Assembly (NCBI RefSeq): GCF_006974145.1
Contig: NZ_CP039456.1
Coordinates: forward strand, 2,914,499 to 2,978,498
Direction: 5' to 3'
Length of the DNA stretch: 64,000 nucleotides
Source: Changchengzhania lutea
GTDB taxonomy: Bacteria > Bacteroidota > Bacteroidia > Flavobacteriales > Flavobacteriaceae
Shown: one piece after another, positions 27,874 through 35,425 of the stretch
Numbering within the stretch: the stretch's first letter is position 1
Layout of the letters: every line of letters starts with the position of its first letter
Program-made: the position numbers and the translations under genes
Notes under the pieces: generated by a model
Seen by the model: the letters and a program-made list of their open reading frames with translations, nothing else
The model's database searches: none
Told to the model about the DNA's origin: nothing

Positions 27874-28674
27874 ATGACAGCACACGAAATCGATTACAGA
27901 ATTTACGGCGAGGAAATGCAATACGTAGAGATTGAACTAGATCCTCAAGAAGGCGTTATTGCCGAGGCAGGAAGTTTTATGATGATGGACGATGGTATTA
28001 AAATGGAAACTATTTTTGGTGACGGTTCTCAAAAAGATTCGGGCTTTTTAGGTAAAATATTAGGAGCCGGTAAACGCATACTTACGGGAGAGAGTTTATT
28101 TATGACAGCTTTTTATAATAATGTTATTGGAAAGCGCAATGTGTCTTTTGCATCGCCATATCCAGGTAAAATACTTCCCATAGACTTAACGGAATATAGG
28201 GGTAAGTTTATTTGTCAAAAAGATGCCTTCCTTTGTGCGGCAAAAGGTGTAAGTGTAGGTATTGAATTTTCTAAAAAACTTGGACGTGGGTTGTTTGGTG
28301 GTGAAGGTTTCATCATGCAAAAATTAGAAGGAGATGGGATGGCTTTTGTACACGCTGGTGGTACCATGGCAAAAAAAGTATTGCAAGCCGGTGAGATTAT
28401 GAAGGTAGATACTGGATGTATTGTTGGGTTTACCCAAGATATTGACTACGATGTTGAATTTGTTGGTGGCATTAGAAATACCGTATTTGGTGGTGAGGGG
28501 TTATTCTTTGCTAAACTTCAAGGTCCAGGAACCGTCTATATACAATCATTACCATTTAGTAGACTGGCTGGCAGGGTGTTAGCATCTGCTCCAAGAGGCG
28601 GTGGTAAAGATAAAGGTGAAGGCAGTATTTTGGGTGGTCTAGGTGATATTTTAGATGGCGATAATCGATTTTAA
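27874..28674 (+). CDS. TIGR00266 / AIM24 family protein
   Basis: 266 residues. Recognisable by [19 protein letters not shown], the glycine-rich [13 protein letters not shown], and repeated beta-strand elements such as [20 protein letters not shown] and [13 protein letters not shown], ending in a Gly/Arg-rich tail. AIM24-like proteins form beta-sandwich or beta-prism folds; their bacterial role is not established. It appears to be monocistronic. Confidence 0.88.
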   Translation: MTAHEIDYRIYGEEMQYVEIELDPQEGVIAEAGSFMMMDDGIKMETIFGDGSQKDSGFLGKILGAGKRILTGESLFMTAFYNNVIGKRNVSFASPYPGKILPIDLTEYRGKFICQKDAFLCAAKGVSVGIEFSKKLGRGLFGGEGFIMQKLEGDGMAFVHAGGTMAKKVLQAGEIMKVDTGCIVGFTQDIDYDVEFVGGIRNTVFGGEGLFFAKLQGPGTVYIQSLPFSRLAGRVLASAPRGGGKDKGEGSILGGLGDILDGDNRF

Positions 28675-28797
28675 TGTTAAATTCATCCTTTTATTAAATA
28701 AATATTAATTTTTTTCACTACATTTAGGTATTAAATTTTAAATAAAAAAAGCCTATTCTAAATTCTACTTTATTTACAACCTAAACCTAATTAAATC

Positions 28798-28995
28798 ATG
28801 GCAAGAGCAATGTTAGAATATACCAAAACTGTGCTTAAAAAAGTTAGTTTTGACACAACGTTGTTTTGCAGAGAAGTACAAAAGGCCATATCTCGTTTAT
28901 TGCCTTATGAGATTGAAGAACTTAAAATTTTCATTCATTCTCTTGTACAGCAAAACCCCGAATTAAATCAATGTTTAATTTATTTAAAACCTTAA
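28798..28995 (+). CDS. small conserved hypothetical protein (65 aa)
   Basis: 65 residues, basic N-terminal half (ARAMLEYTKTVLKKV), two predicted helices, two Cys residues (24 and 59) and no signal or membrane segment. A strong palindromic terminator starts at the stop codon, and a TACATTTA promoter-like box lies about 75 bases upstream, so it is expressed as its own unit. I recall similar short proteins in flavobacterial genomes but cannot name a family or function. Confidence 0.6.
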   Translation: MARAMLEYTKTVLKKVSFDTTLFCREVQKAISRLLPYEIEELKIFIHSLVQQNPELNQCLIYLKP

Positions 28996-29027
28996 TAAAA
29001 AAAGCGACCCATGGGTCGCTTTTTTAT
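28994..29027. terminator. bidirectional terminator, 28798 gene / oxyR
   Basis: GCGACCC and GGGTCGC flank a 2-base centre, with an A-run before and a T-run after, so both converging transcripts (the 65-aa gene and oxyR) get a hairpin plus U-tract. Confidence 0.88.
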
Positions 29028-29036
29028 TGGACTATT

Positions 29037-29975
29037 TTATTTAGGTAAAGGACTTATAATCTTTACGTTTTGAAAAGCAATAGCACCACGAATAATACCA
29101 GATATAACATCTTGTAATGCCTCTACAATTTGCATTTTTAATTCACTTTTATGGTAAATAATACTAACCTCTCTTGCAGGTGTTGGCTCATTAAAGTAAT
29201 GGAGATTTTGTTTTTCATCATCATTAATATCTAGCGTGTGTAAATAGGGAAGGAGTGTCATTCCTAAACCTTCGTTTGATAGTTTTACAAGTGTTTCTAT
29301 ACTTCCACTTTCTAACTGAAATTCATCCTCAGTTTGACTTTTCAATACTTTGCATAAATTTATAACACCATCACGAAAGCAATGCCCATCTTCTAACAGT
29401 AGCATATCATGAATATCTAGGTCGGCCACATCAATTTTTTTTGAACTGTGTAAACGATGACTTTTTGGTATATAGCTTACAAAAGGCTCAAAGTAAAGTA
29501 CACGTTCTTTAATAATCTCATCATCTAAAGGCGTTGCGGCAATGGCGGCATCTAAATGGCCATCTTTAAGTCTGGCTATTATTTCTTCAGTATTTAATTC
29601 TTCAATTTTTAATTTTACTTTGGGGTGCTTTTTAATGAAGGTCTTTAAAAACATGGGTAGCAGTGTCGGCATTATAGTAGGTATAATTCCTAATTTAAAT
29701 TCGCCACCAATAAATCCTTTTTGTTGATCTACAATATCTTGAATTCTATTCGATTCGTTCACAATGTTTCTGGCCTGTTTCACAATTTTTCTACCAACAT
29801 CAGTTAACTCAATAGGCTTTTTGCTCCTATCGAATATGAGAACATCTAGCTGATCTTCTAATTTCTGAATTTGCATACTCAAGGTGGGCTGGGTTACAAA
29901 ACATTTTTCAGCAGCTTTTGTGAAGTTTTGGTTTTCGGCGACAGCCAAAACATAATACAATTGGGTTATGGTCAT
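29037..29975 (-). CDS. oxyR: OxyR, LysR-family hydrogen peroxide sensor
   Basis: 312 residues: N-terminal LysR helix-turn-helix (QLYYVLAVAENQNFTKAAEK, then TQPTLSMQIQKLE) and a substrate-binding-like regulatory domain. The redox cysteines fall at 199 and 208 in LEDGHCFRDGVINLC, the same numbers as in Escherichia coli OxyR, which identifies it over other LysR proteins. Oxidation to the disulfide activates peroxide-defence genes. It is transcribed divergently from dps, separated by about 105 bases, the expected regulatory arrangement. Confidence 0.93.
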   Translation of the reverse strand: MTITQLYYVLAVAENQNFTKAAEKCFVTQPTLSMQIQKLEDQLDVLIFDRSKKPIELTDVGRKIVKQARNIVNESNRIQDIVDQQKGFIGGEFKLGIIPTIMPTLLPMFLKTFIKKHPKVKLKIEELNTEEIIARLKDGHLDAAIAATPLDDEIIKERVLYFEPFVSYIPKSHRLHSSKKIDVADLDIHDMLLLEDGHCFRDGVINLCKVLKSQTEDEFQLESGSIETLVKLSNEGLGMTLLPYLHTLDINDDEKQNLHYFNEPTPAREVSIIYHKSELKMQIVEALQDVISGIIRGAIAFQNVKIISPLPK

Positions 29976-30080
29976 TAGGGTATCAAATTAGGCTATAAAA
30001 ATATAAAAACTATCAATAAAATTGATGCTAAAAATTGTTAATAATAGATTAAATTAGTGGTATATAAAAACTAAAAGAAA

Positions 30081-30560
30081 ATGACATTAAATAGTATAGG
30101 TTTAGACACCTCAAAAACGAAAGATTTAGCAAACGATTTAAATGACTTGCTGTCTAATTTTCAAATATATTATCAGAATTTACGAGGCCTTCATTGGAAT
30201 ATTAAAGGGAAGCGTTTTTTTGATTTACATGTTAAGTTTGAAGAATTATATACGGATGTTAATCTAAAAGTAGACGCCATCGCAGAACGTATTCTAACCT
30301 TAGGCGTGACGCCGTTACATACTTTTGAAGATTATTCGCAAAAGGCAAAAGTACCTGTGGGGAAGAATATTTCTCAGGATGATAAAGCGGTGCGATTAAT
30401 AGTGGATTCTTTAAGCGAGCTATTGACGATTGAGCGCGCAATTTTAAATAAATCTGATGATGTAAATGATGAAGGCACAAATTCGATGATGAGTGATTTT
30501 ATCACAGAACAAGAAAAGACCGTTTGGATGATGAAAGCATGGTTAAACGAAACCATTTAA
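30081..30560 (+). CDS. dps: Dps, DNA-protecting ferritin-like protein
   Basis: 159 residues. The Dps ferroxidase motif is present: LHWNIKGKRFFDLHVKFEELY (His, then His and Asp/Glu ligands shared between subunits), followed by DVNLKVDAIAERILTLG. Dodecamers oxidise iron with hydrogen peroxide and bind DNA. Its divergent position to oxyR implies OxyR control. A 142-base repeat element follows directly and may act as its terminator. Confidence 0.93.
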   Translation: MTLNSIGLDTSKTKDLANDLNDLLSNFQIYYQNLRGLHWNIKGKRFFDLHVKFEELYTDVNLKVDAIAERILTLGVTPLHTFEDYSQKAKVPVGKNISQDDKAVRLIVDSLSELLTIERAILNKSDDVNDEGTNSMMSDFITEQEKTVWMMKAWLNETI

Positions 30561-30585
30561 AAAAAACAGAATTCATAATAAAAAA

Positions 30586-30727
30586 AGAGACTGTCTTAAA
30601 AGTCGATTTTATTCGTCATTACGAGAAATTTTAATTTCGAAGTAATCTGTTAATCGATAACTTAAATTTAGCAGATTGCTTCTCCCGAATACTCGGGATC
30701 GCAATGACGGTTTTTTAGACACCCTCT
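30586..30727. repeat. MITE-like 142-bp element, copy A
   Basis: Terminal inverted repeats AGAGACTGTCT... and ...AGACACCCTCT bound an element that is highly similar to 53630-53772. Internal part: CGTCATTACGAG... and CGGGATCGCAATGACG, which pair with each other. Lies between the convergent dps and RDD genes, so it can also end both transcripts. Confidence 0.85.
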
Positions 30728-30729
30728 TC

Positions 30730-31231
30730 TTATCGCCTTGCAATAAGCGTATTTGAGGCTATGTCGTATAACGTCTTGGAACCTTTATAATAGATAGCGC
30801 TAATAATATAAGATAGCGCAATGACTTCTGGAATGATTATGAGTGCCCAAATCCACATGGGAAGTTCTGGGTTATCAAAGCCATAATAGCCCATCCAATG
30901 CATGCCAGCATGAGCGAATTCCCATGGTAAAAATTTGAAGATGTTCCTTTTTGGAGGTTTGTTATGAGATATTTCAACATAAATTTTCATAAGTCGCTTT
31001 CCTATAGTACCTCTATTTTTACTTATCTCAGAGAGGTAGAAATATAAAAATGTGGGTAGGCTAAGCGTTATAAAACTGACTATTTGTGCTCTGTAGGGGT
31101 GAACTTTTTCTATGTTGATAGAGTAGTTAGATGTAATTAACATGGTTACTCCAAATAATAAAGAAGCATTGGCATAATATGACTAGGTAATCAATAATGA
31201 TGGCTAAGAGTCGTTTCCCTAAGAGTATGAT
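30730..31231 (-). pseudogene. RDD family membrane protein, frameshifted
   Basis: The ATG at 31143 opens a 137-residue frame with the RDD C-terminal half (FLYFYLSEISKNRGTIGKRLMKI and a terminal helix pair). The defining RDD N-terminal helix is absent from it, but is encoded immediately upstream in a different frame: bases 31213 down to about 31150 read RLLAIIIDYLVILCQCFF, which then stops at 31127. That upstream frame has no usable start codon before its stop within the end of the DUF2141 gene. So either a real frameshift has broken the gene or the assembly has an indel near 31130-31160. If intact it would be a three-helix inner-membrane protein of unknown transport function. Confidence 0.75.
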
Positions 31232-31232
31232 T

Positions 31233-31706
31233 CTAAAAAATAATGGTCACTTCCAAGTCCTCTGTGCTTAATTCAAACTTTGCAGATTCAAATTGTGGTG
31301 GACCAAAACTCATTGAATTATTAGACATACCATACGATTCTATTGGCATGCCATTATCTTCAAAATCCATACGCTTATTATCATTTTCATCATGTATCGC
31401 TAAAATGGCATAATTGCCAGGAGCTACACCTGAAAAGATTGCCGTAATCTTGCCGTCTACAATGTCTTTTGATTTAGATTGGATGCCTTCACTTTTCATA
31501 AAGGTGTCTTCGTTGTGTAACGAAAGGATGACGTGACCTTTGTTGTTATGGATATTCTCAATAGTTACAGTGATTGATTTGGTGTTATCCTCTTGTGAAT
31601 ATCCAAATGTGACTGTCCCAATGATAGCCATAACGAGCATTATTAATTTGTGATACCTTACTATTGAACGTTTTTGGCTGTGTTTAGCTGTTAAGAAATT
31701 TTTCAT
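31233..31706 (-). CDS. DUF2141 domain exported protein
   Basis: 157 residues; N-terminal signal region (basic stretch then IMLVMAIIGTVTFGYSQ). The mature part has the DUF2141 pattern SITVTIENIHNNKGHVILSL, then GVAPGNYAILAIHDENDN and MDFEDNGMPIESYG. The family is a beta-sandwich, Sec-exported, of unknown function. The frameshifted RDD remnant begins at its stop codon. Confidence 0.85.
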   Translation of the reverse strand: MKNFLTAKHSQKRSIVRYHKLIMLVMAIIGTVTFGYSQEDNTKSITVTIENIHNNKGHVILSLHNEDTFMKSEGIQSKSKDIVDGKITAIFSGVAPGNYAILAIHDENDNKRMDFEDNGMPIESYGMSNNSMSFGPPQFESAKFELSTEDLEVTIIF

Positions 31707-31895
31707 GTTATAAGTTTTATTATTATATTTTTCAAACCTAAAAAGAAAGAACCATTATAAATAATAGAGCTTACCGAATTGTCGTTTTTAAATGACGAAT
31801 TGTTGAGGTGTTAATAAATGAAACTATTCAATCCGGCTATTGGTTTGTAAATGCCGAATTTAAAGCCTATTATTACTGCCAATTTGTTTTAAAAA

Positions 31896-32498
31896 ATGTT
31901 TTACACACTTGATATTTTAGGAACCATCGCTTTTGCCATTTCAGGTGTGTTGGTAGCATTTAATAAGCGCATGGATTTGTTCGGGATCTTAATTATTGCA
32001 TTCGTAACAGCAGTTGGCGGTGGCACACTTAGAGATATACTTATTGGGGAAACTCCCGTAAGTTGGATGAAGGATATGACGTTCTTTTACGTTGTATTTA
32101 TTTCAGCAATTTTCGCCATCATTTTCAGAAGTAAAATCAATTATTTGAGAACCTCTCTGTTCCTATTCGATACCATTGGCATCGGTTTATATACCGTGGT
32201 TGGTATTGAGAAGGGCATAAATGCAGGTTTACATCCTATTGTTTGTATTGCCTTGGGAACCATGACAGCCTCCTTTGGTGGTGTGATTAGGGATATTTTG
32301 TGTAATGAAATCCCAGTTATTTTCAGAAAAGAAATTTATGCCACAGCTTGTATAATTGGAGGTATTGGCTATTTTGTTTTACGAAAATTGCCTATTCAAG
32401 ATAATTGGGTGTTTGTTATAGCTGGCGCAACAGTTATAATTATTAGACTGCTCGCAGTAAAATTCAAGATTGCACTGCCTAATATCTATAGAGATTAG
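31896..32498 (+). CDS. TRIC-type trimeric cation channel (UPF0126/YicG family)
   Basis: 200 residues, seven hydrophobic helices in two repeated halves: the first carries FAISGVLVAFNKRMDLFG and GGGTLRDILIGETP, the second GIGLYTVVGIEKGIN and FGGVIRDILCNEIPVIF. The repeated GG(T/V)xRDIL signature defines the bacterial TRIC family, which conducts K+ and related cations as a trimer. Its stop overlaps the tail of the pseudogene on the other strand. Confidence 0.9.
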   Translation: MFYTLDILGTIAFAISGVLVAFNKRMDLFGILIIAFVTAVGGGTLRDILIGETPVSWMKDMTFFYVVFISAIFAIIFRSKINYLRTSLFLFDTIGIGLYTVVGIEKGINAGLHPIVCIALGTMTASFGGVIRDILCNEIPVIFRKEIYATACIIGGIGYFVLRKLPIQDNWVFVIAGATVIIIRLLAVKFKIALPNIYRD

Positions 32499-32653
32499 TT
32501 TATAATTTCTGCTTTCCTAATATAAATATTACGCAATGGCCAGTAAGCTTCATCTGTTTTCTGTTTTTCGAACATTTTTGAAACACCCTCTGAAAGCCAT
32601 GTAAATACTGGAAATTTTTTAAATTTGGGTATTGCAAAGCAGAAAACAAAAGG
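32495..32653 (-). pseudogene. duplicated C-terminal stub of the downstream peptidyl-prolyl isomerase
   Basis: Read on the minus strand in the frame of the neighbouring isomerase, the bases after its stop continue to KTDEAYWPLRNIYIRKAEIIN and a stop at 32495-32497. This matches the last 21 residues of the real enzyme (TDEADWPLRNIYIRKVEILN) almost perfectly. The preceding roughly 25 residues no longer match well. It is the debris of a partial tandem duplication or of a lost paralogue. Confidence 0.8.
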
Positions 32654-33358
32654 TTAATTTAAAATCTCAACTTTTCTAATATAAATATTGCGCAAGGGCC
32701 AGTCGGCTTCATCTGTTTTTACGGCTGCTATTTTATCAACAACACTCATTCCGCTTATTACCTTTCCAAAAATAGTATAATCACCATCTAAAAAATGCGC
32801 GCCTCCATGCTGCTGTATAATAAAAAACTCAAACGGAGATGCTAGTTTGTAGGGGTTGTCAATTTCGCTACTGGGCATAGATACAACACCGCGCTCATGC
32901 GTGTAACCGCGTTTAGTGTCTGTGGGCAATAAGTATTTTCCAATTTTGGCACGTTTGCGTGCTGTTTTTCTATCGTCACTATTTCCAGCCTGAACAATAA
33001 AATTATCAATCACCCGATAAAATTGGGTGCCATTAAAGTATTTCTGTTTTGTTAGAAAAATAAAATTAGCACGATGGAATTTAGTTTTAGTGAACAATTC
33101 AATATCAATAACTCCAAAATCAGTGGTTAAGCGTACGGTATTTTCTTTATTTTCTTTTTCATACTGAAGAAAAAATTCCATAGCATTTTTAGAATTTAAC
33201 TTGGGAAATTTGCGTTCTGGTTTTTTAATGGAATCTTTAGTGGATATCTTTTTTTCTACAGATGACGTATCGGTTTTAGAAACCGTTTTTTTATCAGATT
33301 GCTTATCTTCACAATTCAGAAATAAAAGGAATACACATAAAAAGGATAAACGTCTCAT
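32654..33358 (-). CDS. cyclophilin-type peptidyl-prolyl isomerase, lipoprotein
   Basis: 234 residues from the ATG at 33358, preferred because it begins a lipoprotein signal (MRRLSFLCVFLLFLNC); an ATG 30 bases upstream is possible. After a charged, low-complexity linker (about residues 20-75) comes the cyclophilin fold: TTDFGVIDIELFTKTKFHRANFIFL, FYRVIDNFIVQAG, RGVVSMPSSEIDNP, FFIIQQHGGAHFLDGDYTIFGKVISGM. The domain ends in the motif duplicated downstream. It would assist folding in the periplasm. It is divergent from the Nudix gene with only 38 bases between starts. Confidence 0.9.
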   Translation of the reverse strand: MRRLSFLCVFLLFLNCEDKQSDKKTVSKTDTSSVEKKISTKDSIKKPERKFPKLNSKNAMEFFLQYEKENKENTVRLTTDFGVIDIELFTKTKFHRANFIFLTKQKYFNGTQFYRVIDNFIVQAGNSDDRKTARKRAKIGKYLLPTDTKRGYTHERGVVSMPSSEIDNPYKLASPFEFFIIQQHGGAHFLDGDYTIFGKVISGMSVVDKIAAVKTDEADWPLRNIYIRKVEILN

Positions 33359-33396
33359 TAATCTTTTTAAATTAAAAATAAAGCGCACTAGAGCTT

Positions 33397-34038
33397 ATGA
33401 ATTTTGATGATTTTTTAAAATCGATAGCTAAAATAAAAAATATCCAGCTACCAGCCGAAGCATCCCAGTTTAAAATGGTGCCTCCGTTTAGGCAAACCTT
33501 ATTGAAACGCCAACAAAAAATGATGAAAGATGTTAAAAGAGCAGGTGTGATGGCCTTGTTTTATCCCGACAATCATGGGCAAACCCACTTTGTATTAATA
33601 TTAAGAAACACGTATAATGGCGTGCATTCTGCGCAAGTGGCATTTCCCGGTGGCAAATTGGAGCCTGATGATGCGTCTCTAAAAGATGCCGCTATTAGAG
33701 AAACCTATGAAGAAATCGGTGTGCCGCAACGTACTATTGAAGTCGTTAAAACACTATCTGAAGTCTATATTCCTCCAAGTCATTTTTGTGTCCAACCCTT
33801 TTTAGGTGTTTTGCAGGCAACTCCCACTTTTAATAAGCAAGATGACGAGGTTGAAGCTATTATTGAAATTAGTTTGAAGCATTTTCTCGATGAGCAAAAT
33901 GTAATCACAGAGCGTATTTCAACATCCTATAGTGTTGAGGTTGAAGTGCCTGCCTTTCATTTAAACAATCACGTGGTTTGGGGAGCCACAGCCATGATGC
34001 TTAGCGAAATTAAAGACTTATTGAATGAAGCATTCTAG
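33397..34038 (+). CDS. Nudix hydrolase of the CoA pyrophosphatase type
   Basis: 213 residues. The Nudix box lies at about residues 86-110 (FPGGKLEPDDASLKDAAI then RETYEEIG), preceded by the HSAQVAFPGG segment typical of CoA pyrophosphatases (NudL-like). These split CoA into phosphopantetheine and 3',5'-ADP. It is followed after 52 bases by an acyltransferase, so a lipid/CoA theme is plausible but not shown. Confidence 0.88.
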   Translation: MNFDDFLKSIAKIKNIQLPAEASQFKMVPPFRQTLLKRQQKMMKDVKRAGVMALFYPDNHGQTHFVLILRNTYNGVHSAQVAFPGGKLEPDDASLKDAAIRETYEEIGVPQRTIEVVKTLSEVYIPPSHFCVQPFLGVLQATPTFNKQDDEVEAIIEISLKHFLDEQNVITERISTSYSVEVEVPAFHLNNHVVWGATAMMLSEIKDLLNEAF

Positions 34039-34090
34039 TTTGATAGATTTGTTACATTTGTAAATATCTAACACAATGTAAAATTGATTT

Positions 34091-34888
34091 ATGGGGTTAT
34101 TTAAAAAAAATCCTTTCGGGCATATACTATTCGTAAAGAAATGGTTGATTAGAATTTTCGGACTTCTAACCCACAGAAGGTTTCGAGGGTTTAACGAACT
34201 CCAAATAGATGGCTCCGAGATAATTAAAAATCTTCCAGAAACTAATGTGTTGTTCATTTCTAACCATCAAACCTATTTTGCAGACGTGGTTTCTATGTTT
34301 CACGTATTTAATGCCAGCTTAAGTGGACGGGTAGATTCCATAAAAAACATTGGCTATATATGGGATCCGAAATTAAATATATATTATGTCGCTGCAAAAG
34401 AAACCATGAAGTCAGGCCTATTGCCAAAAATATTGGCTTACATGGGATCTATTAGTATAGAACGCACATGGCGAGCAGAAGGAAAAGATGTGAATCGCCA
34501 GGTGAAAATGAGTGATATTTCCAGTATTGGGAAAGCGCTGGATGATGGTTGGGTCATCACTTTTCCGCAAGGCACCACCACACCCTTTAAACCTATTAGA
34601 AAAGGTACAGCACATATTATTAAGCGCTACAAGCCTGTGGTAGTGCCTATTGTTATTGATGGTTTCAGACGTTCATTTGATAAAAAAGGATTGCGAATTA
34701 AGAAGAAAAACATTCTACAATCTTTTGAAATTAAGGAGCCATTGGTTATCGATTATGATAATGAAAGCACTGAAGATATTGTAAAACGCATTGAATATGC
34801 CATTGAACAGCATCCATCATTCTTAAAGGTCATTCCTCAAAAAGAATTGGAAGCTCTTGAAGAATTGAATAAACAACGGAGGTGGTAA
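34091..34888 (+). CDS. PlsC-like 1-acyl-glycerol-3-phosphate acyltransferase
   Basis: 265 residues. Acyltransferase motif I appears as ISNHQTYFADV, with His to Asp spaced five residues apart rather than the canonical four; motif III as FPQGTTTPFKPIRKGTAHI (Q-G-T in place of E-G-T); and PVVVPIVIDGF as motif IV. It would transfer an acyl group to lysophospholipid or another acceptor at the inner membrane. The variant motifs mean the acceptor is uncertain. A TACATTTG box at 34053-34060 may be its -7 element. Confidence 0.82.
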   Translation: MGLFKKNPFGHILFVKKWLIRIFGLLTHRRFRGFNELQIDGSEIIKNLPETNVLFISNHQTYFADVVSMFHVFNASLSGRVDSIKNIGYIWDPKLNIYYVAAKETMKSGLLPKILAYMGSISIERTWRAEGKDVNRQVKMSDISSIGKALDDGWVITFPQGTTTPFKPIRKGTAHIIKRYKPVVVPIVIDGFRRSFDKKGLRIKKKNILQSFEIKEPLVIDYDNESTEDIVKRIEYAIEQHPSFLKVIPQKELEALEELNKQRRW

Positions 34889-34931
34889 TAATTTCATTTA
34901 TTAACTGTTTTCAATTCAGTTTCAATTAAAA

Positions 34932-35048
34932 AGATTGCTTCGTGCCTCGCAATGACGAATCTGAATTTCACTTAACTATATAATTATAACTTTTAGAGTT
35001 TATGCTAAGTGTCATTGCGAGGACGTAGGACGCGGCAATCTGTTAATT
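34932..35048. repeat. CGTCATTGCGAGG / GCAATCT dispersed repeat
   Basis: AGATTGCTTCGTGCCTCGC followed by AATGACG faces GTCATTGCGAGGACG and GCGGCAATCTGTTAA in inverted orientation about 50 bases apart. The outer pairs are related to the ends of the 142-base elements at 30586 and 53630. A diverged fragment (ggtaatct) repeats just downstream at about 35065-35090. Confidence 0.75.
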
Positions 35049-35116
35049 GGTTAGATAATTACAAGGAGTTAGGACGTGGTAATCTATCAAGTGGAACTCA
35101 ACTTAAATAAAAATTT

Positions 35117-35249
35117 GGGCGTTACCCTATCGGGTCGGGCTTTCCGTTACAAGTTCGCGCTCGTAGCTCGCTGTGGGCTTTTATTCATGTCTTTCTATTT
35201 TAGAATAATGAATTCATGAACATAAATGTTTCACTGCAATCCCTAACGC
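35117..35249. repeat. dispersed intergenic repeat, gggcgtta...taacgc type, long copy
   Basis: Same ends as 26497-26581 (GGGCGTTACCC... and CAATCCCTAACGC) with GGGTCGGGCTTTCCGTTAC, but with an extra 50-base inner segment (TTTTATTCATG... GAATTCATGAACATAAATG) that recurs, inverted, at 38408-38483. Confidence 0.8.
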
Positions 35250-35425
35250 AAATAGCGGCATGAATAAAAGTATATTGTAGCCTCTCTCGTTTTTAGGACA
35301 CTTCTAAATTCGACAAAAATTTGATATTAATTCCAACCCAACATATAGTTAATAACTCCTAACAAATCTCTATCAAAAAACATATCAAAATTTCTATTTT
35401 GCAAGTCATAATTTAAGAAAAAAAA

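Larger units (their letters stand above)
34889..35425. other. 537-base gene-free gap filled with dispersed repeats
   Basis: No gene is visible. It contains a CGTCATTGCGAG-type repeat (34932-35048) and a gggcgtta-type element (35117-35249). The last 150 bases are AT-rich and carry the presumed topB promoter, which I could not place. Confidence 0.7.

Noticed and set aside
34053-34060. TACATTTG box before the acyltransferase as a full promoter
   Set aside because: The -7 box fits, but no TTG was found at 17-19 bases upstream; left as a remark only.
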